Shown here piece after piece: positions 24,301-33,300 of a stretch of 64,000 nucleotides of DNA. A program made the position numbers and the translations under genes. The stretch's first letter is position 1. The number at the start of each line of letters is the position of its first letter. Below the pieces are notes generated by a model that was not told the DNA's origin, did no database searches, and worked only from the letters and a program-made list of their open reading frames with translations. The stretch is from Strigops habroptila. Its lineage: Eukaryota > Chordata > Aves > Psittaciformes > Psittacidae. The stretch is taken from contig NC_044282.2 in the NCBI RefSeq assembly GCF_004027225.2, positions 63,787,725-63,851,724 of the forward strand. The letters run 5' to 3'.

Positions 24301-27300
24301 AAATTTGTTTTAAGAGACACATAGGTAAATCCTGCTGTATGGTGTTATCTATACTAATGTGTGGTGTCTGTTTAGGAAAACTATTGGGTATTTCCATAAA
24401 CTTTAAATGTCTGCATCTCCTCATTGGCCACTGCCCTCAATCAACTTAAGTGCAATTTGTTACACAGATGGCAGTCTTTTTAATTCTGGTGTCCCAGGGC
24501 TACAGCTTGTGGTTTTAGACTGTGAATGAGAAATCATTTCTAAAATTAACAAGGACTCAAATTACTTTTTGCCTTTTAACTAAAAGCTTTGTGTCTTAAC
24601 TGGAGAAGTTGGGTGCATAGTTGTGCATACTAAACTGTTTTCTTTCCCTTCCCACATGTTAGACAGAGGGAAGGGCCGGCAGAGGCAAGCTATTTTGGGA
24701 GAGCATCCATCATCTTTTAGACATGATGGTTATGGTAAGTAACATAGGCAGGTGGTTATGATTTCTTTGTATGTAATGTGGAATTCTAAATATTCAATTA
24801 ATGCTGAACTGTGGACCATTACAGCATGAGTAGTTGTGCTGTATATGTGGTGCTGTCAGTCCACATTCTGAAAATGCTAGTGACGGACTGAAATCTATGT
24901 GCATTGTTGCAATACCTCTTCCTTCTGCGGAGAGCATGCAGCTTTACAAATTTATCCCTTGGAAGAATATTTCCTTTAAATTGCTATCACCCTAGCAATG
25001 GATGGAAAATGACATCTATATTGGGAAAGCAGTTTTCTTCTAGAAAATGGCAACACAGCCTGATCATTAGTTTCATGCAGCACAGAGCTCTTTGATGTTC
25101 TTGCATGCAAGAATTGTGAGCTTTGTGTTTCTTCTAATTCAGCTAATTCTGAAAAGTTATAGCTGTGTGACTGTATAAGAATGATGTTTTGGAATTAGTG
25201 CTATAAAGTGCCACAGTTGTTACCAATGCTATCTGTGCATGATGATCTGTCACTTTCATGTGTTGGGACTTCAGTTTCTCAACCCTGAAGTTCTTGGTCC
25301 CAGTTAGATGTGACTTTTCTAGTCATTTTCTCTCAACTGTCAGATGCAGTGTGATTTGTCTTGCCTCTTTATCTGCAAATAGATTTATGATATTTTACAA
25401 TGTAGGCTAACCTTCTACCTACTCTTTCCAAAGGTTCTTCAAATCTCCAGAATTTCCAAGTTCTACCTTGTATTCACTGATGTTCTTTTTTCATTTTTCT
25501 GACATATTCTCTCTTAAGAAGCGTGGCTGTCTCCTCCTATACCACTGTTTAACTCTCATTACTGCTTTTTTTTGCTGGGGAAAAAAGGACAAAAGGTTCC
25601 TTTTATACTTGGCTTATGTGAATTTCACACTATATTTGTCTTGGAACAACAGGGATCATCTCCTTGTCTGTAATACTGATGTTTCTTATAGAAAAGTATT
25701 GCATACTAGTAATGTTTCTTCATGGGGGAAAAAAAATAGAGAGAAAGATTGTTTATTTCCGCGAAACTTGTCACTTTAGTGAAACATAGGATGGCTTCAT
25801 TTTGCATTAATGCAGGGGTTTAAGTGTTCCTGTTTCTTCCAATTGAGCTGTTTGTAGAAAGGCAGTTTTCTGACTTCATCTCTTGTCTCTGGAAAAAGAA
25901 CTGTGTCATCTCGTCTGCTGTCCTCTGGCTAAGAGTTCATTCCTTCTGGTTTGTTTTCCCTACTATGTAATATTCTTTCTTGGTGTCATGGAGCTCTACA
26001 AGTAGATATGGCAATATTGCTGAAGGTTTATTGTAAATATTTCTTCCGATAGGTTTATGTTCAAGTATTTTTTGTGATGCAGAGAAGATACTATTTTTAT
26101 AGTTATTGAAATACCTTTTTTCACTTGTATAAAAGCAATACCATGAAACAGCTCCTTCCTCCTTGTCTGCTAATGTAAAAAAAGACTTGGAACATTAAAG
26201 GGAATAGAAGAACCGGGAGGTTTTTTTGTTTGGTTGGTTTTTGTGGGTGGTTTAGGTTTTTGGTGGTGTGGTTTTGGTTTTTTTTGTAATTGGAAAAAGA
26301 ATTAATGGAAACTGCTGTAATGTTTTTCCCCCGCCTCCTTTAAATACCCATTAGTTATGTGGGCTTTAATGCAAGATTAAGTACTGAAACTTGTTTCATA
26401 CAATATGAAAGCATGGTCTTTCATCTCCTTAGGGTCACACGGTCCTTTGTTGCCCTTGCCAAGCCGGTACCGAATGGGGTCTCGGGACACTCCAGAACTT
26501 GTTGCTTATCCGTTGCCCCAGGCATCTTCCTCTTACATGCATGGTGGAAATCCTTCTGGGTCAGTTGTCATGGTTAGTGGGTTGCATCAGCTAAAGATGA
26601 ACTGTTCAAGGGTCTTCAACCTGTTCTGCTTGTATGGAAACATTGAGAAGGTAAGGTATAATTTATTAGAAACTTGGAAACTACTATATAATTTTAATTG
26701 TTTTGGAAAAAGCCTGGTTGAGATGGTCTAAAAATATTTCCTGATAATTTATAAAACTCTTTGTTGGGCTGTTGCAATGTCATTTTTTTTCTCTTATCTA
26801 TCTTAGGTGAAGTTTATGAAGACTATTCCTGGCACAGCACTGGTTGAAATGGGTGATGAGTATGCTGTGGAAAGAGCTGTCACACATCTCAACAATGTCA
26901 AGTTATTTGGAAAGAGACTTAATGTCTGGTAAATATGTTTTATCAGATTAATAGTCTACCAGTGGGCAGGTGGAATGAGGTTGCAAACGGAAAATAGCTC
27001 ATTGTTCTGTTATCAATTTGCAACTATTATTTATTTATTGCTATTTATTTTGTTTCTGTTAATAAAGCATATGGGAATTACATGGATTGACTGTTAATAA
27101 ACTGTATCCCTTAATGTGTCTTATACATCCTTTCTTTTTTAAAGAAAGGTATCAAATCCAACCCATCTGTTCTCCCATTTCAAATTGTTGTAAAGAAATG
27201 TCATCTCTGTTCTGGTCAGATCAATAATTTGCATGCAAAGTATGCAAGTCTTAATTATTTAAGAAACTTTAACTATATATATCCTTAAATCCCAGTGTTT

Positions 27301-30300
27301 CCAAGCAGCATTCAGTAGTTCCAAGCCAGATATTTGAACTGGAGGATGGCACAAGTAGTTACAAGGATTTTGCAATGAGTAAGAATAATCGCTTCACCAG
27401 TGCTGGCCAAGCATCTAAGAACATTATCCAACCACCCTCTTGCGTGCTGCATTATTATAACGTTCCCCTGTGTGTAACTGAAGAAACATTTGTAAAGGTA
27501 GGCAGTTGAAATGACTGTGACATACAGTGCTTTGGGACTCTATCCTAGCTTTACACTGTGCTACTTTTTAAAGAGAAATAAGTGGGAGAATGGTTTTTTA
27601 AAAATAGGTTTGTAGTGGCTCTATACAGAAGCTGCTATATTTTCACAATTCTGGCATTATCCTCTCTTGGAAATAAAGTTGAGGAGCTTAATGTGTTGGG
27701 GTTTTTTGTGGAGGAAAAGACTCACATAAATCCAAATACAGGGAAAGTTAGAACTACAATTCATGAAAGATTTACTGACTCCTTGAGGTGGTTACTGTAA
27801 TGACTGATGGGATGTTTCAGAATGGAGAGGTGCATGCACCTGAAACAGTTTGCACAGTTCAGTCTTAAATGAACTCTGTATGCTTAAAACATGCAATACT
27901 GGGCTTCTCAAGTGGAGGCAGTGGTAAAACTGATGATGATTCAGTTAGTTCTTTTTCAGTTCAATATAAAGATGTTTTTTGAAGCTCTGTCTGAAGGTTA
28001 ACTCAGGCTCATAAGTGGTGTGCTTGTAAGTTCAGCTTCTGAGCTGCTGTATTGAAATGGGCATGTCAAAAAGAAGAGCTTGTTTTTATTTAAAAATGGT
28101 GCTTCAGGTAGTAGTGATAGCAGTACTCTAATGATTTTTTGCCAAAAAATCATTTCTCATGGGACAGCACAGATACAGGAGCCTTGTTTTGCATACTACA
28201 GAATGGTGTTCTAAAGAGTTACCAATCCAAACATATTTTGAAAACAGTAATTTGCCATAAATTCTTGGAAGCTCTCTTAGAGTCAGTATCTTAATTTTTG
28301 GAACTTAGAATTTTTGCTAATGTGTTTATGTGCATTTTTAGTGGAGTTTTACCTCTTATTTTATTTTTGTGACAGTTATGTGAGGATCATGAAGTTCTCA
28401 GCTTTATTAAATACAAAGTGTTTGATCCAAAACGTAAGTAAACTTTGACCTGTTTGGGGAGTTACTTGAATTCCAGTTTTGATAAGAACAAAGGAGACTT
28501 GACTGATCCCCTCCTTCCCTTATTTTTATTTCTCATTTTGACAGCCTCTGCCAAAACACTGTCTGGTCTGTTGGAATGGGAATGTAAGACAGATGCAGTG
28601 GAAGCTCTCACTGTACTTAATCACTACCAGATAAGAGTCCCAAGTAAGTCAATTTTGGTGATTTTACTGCTATAATTTTTTTTTCTTTCATGTTGATACT
28701 ACCTTTGTAAAAGGTGAGGCTTCAGCACCTCAGTCTGCAGCTAGAAATGGTGTTCTTATTGTATCTATTTGTGCTATTATATATATACACACACATAATG
28801 TACTATTTATAGTATTCAATCTCTAGTTTAGGTTCTGTTACTTTCTATTTAAATGGCATTCATTCTTCTTAAGGTTTGAGTCAACCTGTAGAACTCAAAA
28901 TATGCTCCACAATTTTTGAAGTTCTGGAAGGACACTGAAAAAGCCCAATTGGTTTGGGATAAAAAGGAGGAAGGCAGGAAGACCACTAAATTCCACTTTT
29001 ACCAAAATCAAACCTATGATTTTGGATAATGGATATTCATAGAATCATAGAATAGTTAGGATTGGAAAGGACCTTAAGATCATCTAGTTCCAACCCCCCT
29101 GCCATGGGCAGGGACACCACACACTAAATCATGTCACGCAAGACTCTGTCCAACCTGGCCTTGAACACTGCCAGGGATGGAGCATTCACAACTTCCTTAG
29201 GCAACCCATTCCAGTGCCTCACCACCGTCACTGTAAAGAACTTCTTCCTTATATCTAATCTAAACTTCCCCTGTTTAAGTTTGAACCCATTACCCCTTGT
29301 CCTACCACTACAGTCCCTAATGAAGAGTATCTAGTATCCTTGCAGGCCCCCTTCAGATACTGGAAGGCTGCTATGAGGTCGCCACACAGCCTTCTCTTCT
29401 CCAGACTGAACGGCCCCAACTTCCTCAGCCTGTCTTCATACAGGAGGTGCTCCAGCCCCCTTATCATCCTCATGGCCCTCCTCTGGACTTGCTCCAACAA
29501 CCCCATGTCCATCCTATGTTGAAGACACCAGAACTGTATGCAGTACTCCAAGTGAGGTCTCATGAGAGCAGAGTAGAGGGGCAGGATCACCTCCTTTGAC
29601 CTGCTGGTCATGCTGCTTTTGCTGCAGCCCAGGACATGAGTGGTTTCTGGGCTGCGAGTGCACACTGAAGCTGGTTCATGTTCAGTTTCTTGTCAACCAA
29701 CACCCCCAAGTCCTTCTCCTCAGGCTGCTCTGAATCACTCCTCTGCCCAATTTGTAGCTGTGCCTGGGATTGCCCCGACCCAGGTGTAGGACCTTGCACT
29801 TGGCTTGATTGAACTTCATAAGGTTGGTGTTGGCTCACCTCACAAGCGTGTCAAGGTCCCTCTGGATGGCATCCCTTCCCTCCAGTGTATCAACCGAACC
29901 ACACAGCTTGGTGGTGTCAGCAAACTTGCTGAGGGCGCACTCAATCCCACTGTCCATGTCGCCGACAAAGATGTTGAACAAGACAGGTCCCGACACCGAT
30001 CCCTGAGGGACACCACTCGTTACTTTTTTCCAACTGGATATTGAGCCATTGACCACAACTCTTTGCATGCGGCCATCGAGCCAGTTTTTTATCCACCAAG
30101 CGGTCCATCTATCAAATTGATGTCTCTCCAATTTAGAGACAAGGATGTCATGTGGGACAGTGTCGAATGCTTTGCACAAGTCCAGGTAGATGACATCAAC
30201 TGCTCTGCCGCTGTCTATCAGTTCCGTGGCTCCATCATAGCAGGCCACCAAATTGGTCAGGCAGGATTTCCCCTTAGTGAAGCCATGCTGGCTGTCACCA

Positions 30301-33300
30301 ACCACCTCATTGTTTTTCATGTGCCTTTGCATGCTTTCCAGGAGAAACTGTTCCAAGATTTTGCCAGGCACAGAGGTGAGACTGACTGGTCTGTAGTTCC
30401 CCAGGTCTTCCATTTTCCCCTTCTGAAAATGGGGGTTATATTACCCTTCTTCCAGTCATCGGGAACTTCACCTGACTGCCAGGATTTTTCAAATATGATG
30501 GACAGTGGTTTAGCAACTTCATTCGCCAGCTCCTTCAGGACCCATGGATGGATTTCATCAGGTCCCATGGACTTGTGCATGTTCAGGTTCTTAAGATGGT
30601 CTCGAACCTGATCCTCTCCTACAGTGGGCCTAAGGTCTTCGTTCTCACAGTCCCTGCATCTGCCTTCCAAGACTTGGGTGGTGTGGTCTGAGCATTTGCT
30701 GGTGAAGACTGAGGCAAAGAAGTCATTAAGAACCTCAGCCTTCTCCAAATCCAGGGTAGCCAGTTCTCCCAGTAACTTCCAGAGAGGGCCCACATTGTCC
30801 CGACTTTGTCTTTTTGTTTGCTGCATATGTATAGAAGCCCTTCCTGTTATCTTTCACATCCCTTGCCAGATTTAATTCTAGCTGGGCCTTAGCTTTCCTG
30901 ACCTGGTCCCTAGCTTCCCGGACAATGTCCCTGTATTCTTCCCAGGCTGCCTGTCCTCGCTTCCACCTTCTATAAGCTTCTTTTTTCCCCTCTAAGTTTC
31001 CTCAGCAGCTCCTTGTCCATCCATGGAGGTTTCCTGGCCCTCCTGCCGCACTTCCTTCTAGTCGGGATGCAACACTCCTGAGCTTGGAGCAGGTGATCCT
31101 TGAGTATCAACCAGCAGTCTTGGGCCCCCCTGCCCTCTAGGGCTTTATCCCATGGAACCTTACCAAGCAGGTTCCTGAAGAGGCCAAAGTCTGCTTTCTT
31201 GAAGTCCAGGGCAGTGAGCTTGCTGCGTGCTCTTCTCACTGTCCTGAGGATCTCGAACTTGCCCAACTCATGATCGCTACAGCCAAGGCTGCCCTGGAGC
31301 GTCACATTCCCAACCAGCCCCTGACGGCTGGTGAGCACGAGGTCAAGCAGGGCACCTCTCCTTGTTGGCTCCGCTCTTATTGCAAGAAGAAGTTGTCTTC
31401 CACACAATCAGGGAACCTCCTGGATTGCTTGTGCCAGGCTGTACCGCCCCTCCAGCAGGTACCAGGATGATTGAAGCTCCCATGAGGCCAAGGGCCTGCG
31501 AGCATGAGGCTGCTCCTATCTGTCTGTAGAGCGCTTCACCCACAGAGTCCTCCTGATCGGGTGGTCTGTAACAGATCCCCACAGTAATGTCCCCCATTGC
31601 TATTCTCCTTTTGACCCTGACCCACAAGCTCTCAGTTGGCCCATCACCTGTCCCCAGACAGAGTTCCATACTCTCCAGCCTATCACTGACATAAATAGCA
31701 ACTCCCCCTCCCCATCTGCCTGGCCTGCCTTTCCTAAAAAGCCTATAACCTTCCATTCCAACACTCCAATCATAGGAGCCATTCCACCATGTTTCTGTGA
31801 TGCCAGTGATATCATATCCCTATAGCCATGCACACATCTCCAATTCCTCTTGTTTATTCCCCTTACTATGGGCGTTTGTCTAGAGGCATCTGAGCTGAGC
31901 TCCAAATGAAGCTGACTCATTGGCTGGAGCGGCTGAAATAGCTCTGCATCACTCCAAGCCTTTATTACAGGTGCTGGCAACTGACCGGGAGTGTTGGGAT
32001 GGATCGATGCCTCCCTCCCCCAGCACATCTAGTTTAAAGCTGCCTTGACCAGCCTGGCAAGCCTCCTACCAAAGCAGCTCTTCCCCTTGTCAGACCAGCT
32101 CCACCAGCTTCCGGTAGACCTGGCCTCCCAAATCGAGTTCCATGTTCTAAATAACCAAACCCCTGACTACGGCACCACTGTTCTAACCATTTATTAACCT
32201 GCCACATCTGCCTGGCCTATTCAAGGTCCTCCCCTTTAACCTGGAGGATTGATGAAAAAACTATCTGAGCTCCAGAGCCCCTAAACACCTCTCCCAGGGC
32301 TCTGTAGTCCTTCTTAATGATTCCCAGTCTGCTGCTATCTGTATCGCTAGCACTCACATGGACCACAAGAAGTGGGTAATAGTCAGCGGGACTTACAGAA
32401 TCATAGAATGGTTTGGGTTGGAAAGGACCTTAAGATCATCTAGTTCCAATCCCCCGCCATGGGCAGGGACACCTCGCAGTAAACCATGTCGCTCAAGGCT
32501 CTGTCCAACCTGGCGTTGAACACTGCCAGGGGTGGAGCATTCACAGCTTTCTTGGGCAACCCATTCCAGTGCCTTACCACCCTCACAGTAATGGTGGTGA
32601 GGCACTCACAGTGCCTCACAGTAAAGAGCTTTTTCCTTATATCTAACCTGAACTTCCCCTGTTTAAGTTTGACGCCATTGCCCCTTGTCCTATCACTACA
32701 GTCCCTAATGAAGAGTTCCTCCCCAGCATCCTTTTAGGCCCCCTTCAGATACTGGAAGGCTGCTATGAGGTCTCCACACAGGCTTCTGTTCTCCAGGCTG
32801 AACAGCCCCAACTTTCTCAGCCTGTCTTCATACAGGAGGTGCTCCAGCCCTCTTATCATCCTCGTGGCCCTCCTCTGGACTTGCTCCAACAGCTCCATGT
32901 CCTTTTTATGTTGAGGACACCAGAACTGTACGCAATACTCCAAGTGAGGTCTCACAAGAGCAGAGTAGAGGGGCAGGATCACCTCCTTCGACCTGCTGGT
33001 CACACTGCTGGTGATGCAGCCCAGGCTACAGTTGGCTTTCTGGGCTGCAAGCGCACGCTGCCGGCTCATGTTAAGCTTCTCCTCAACCAACGCCCCCAAG
33101 TCCTTCTCTGCAGGGCTGCTCTGAATCTCTTCTCCACCCAACCTGTAGCTGTGCCTGGGATTGCCCCGACCCAGGTGTAGGACCTTGCACTTGGCTTGGT
33201 TAAACTTCATAGGGTTGGTGTTGGCCCACCTCACAAGCATGTCAATGTCCCTCTGGATGGCATCCCTTCCCTCCAGCGTATCAACCGAACCACACAGCTT

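Larger units (their letters stand above)
20780..24662 (+). other. HNRNPLL: HNRNPLL intron 6 (3.9 kb)
   Basis: Donor GTAGGT, acceptor CATGTTAG. The first 600 bases carry a CA-rich, GC-richer block (annotated separately). The remainder is AT-rich with a 16-bp tandem duplication at 23384-23415. hnRNP L-family genes are known to carry a regulated poison exon in this intron. Confidence 0.85.

Noticed and set aside
26929-27295. Intron 9 as a second U12 intron, because TCCTTAAA lies near its end
   Set aside because: The donor is TG|GTAAAT, not RTATCCTT, and it has an ordinary CAG acceptor. A U2-type intron explains it.
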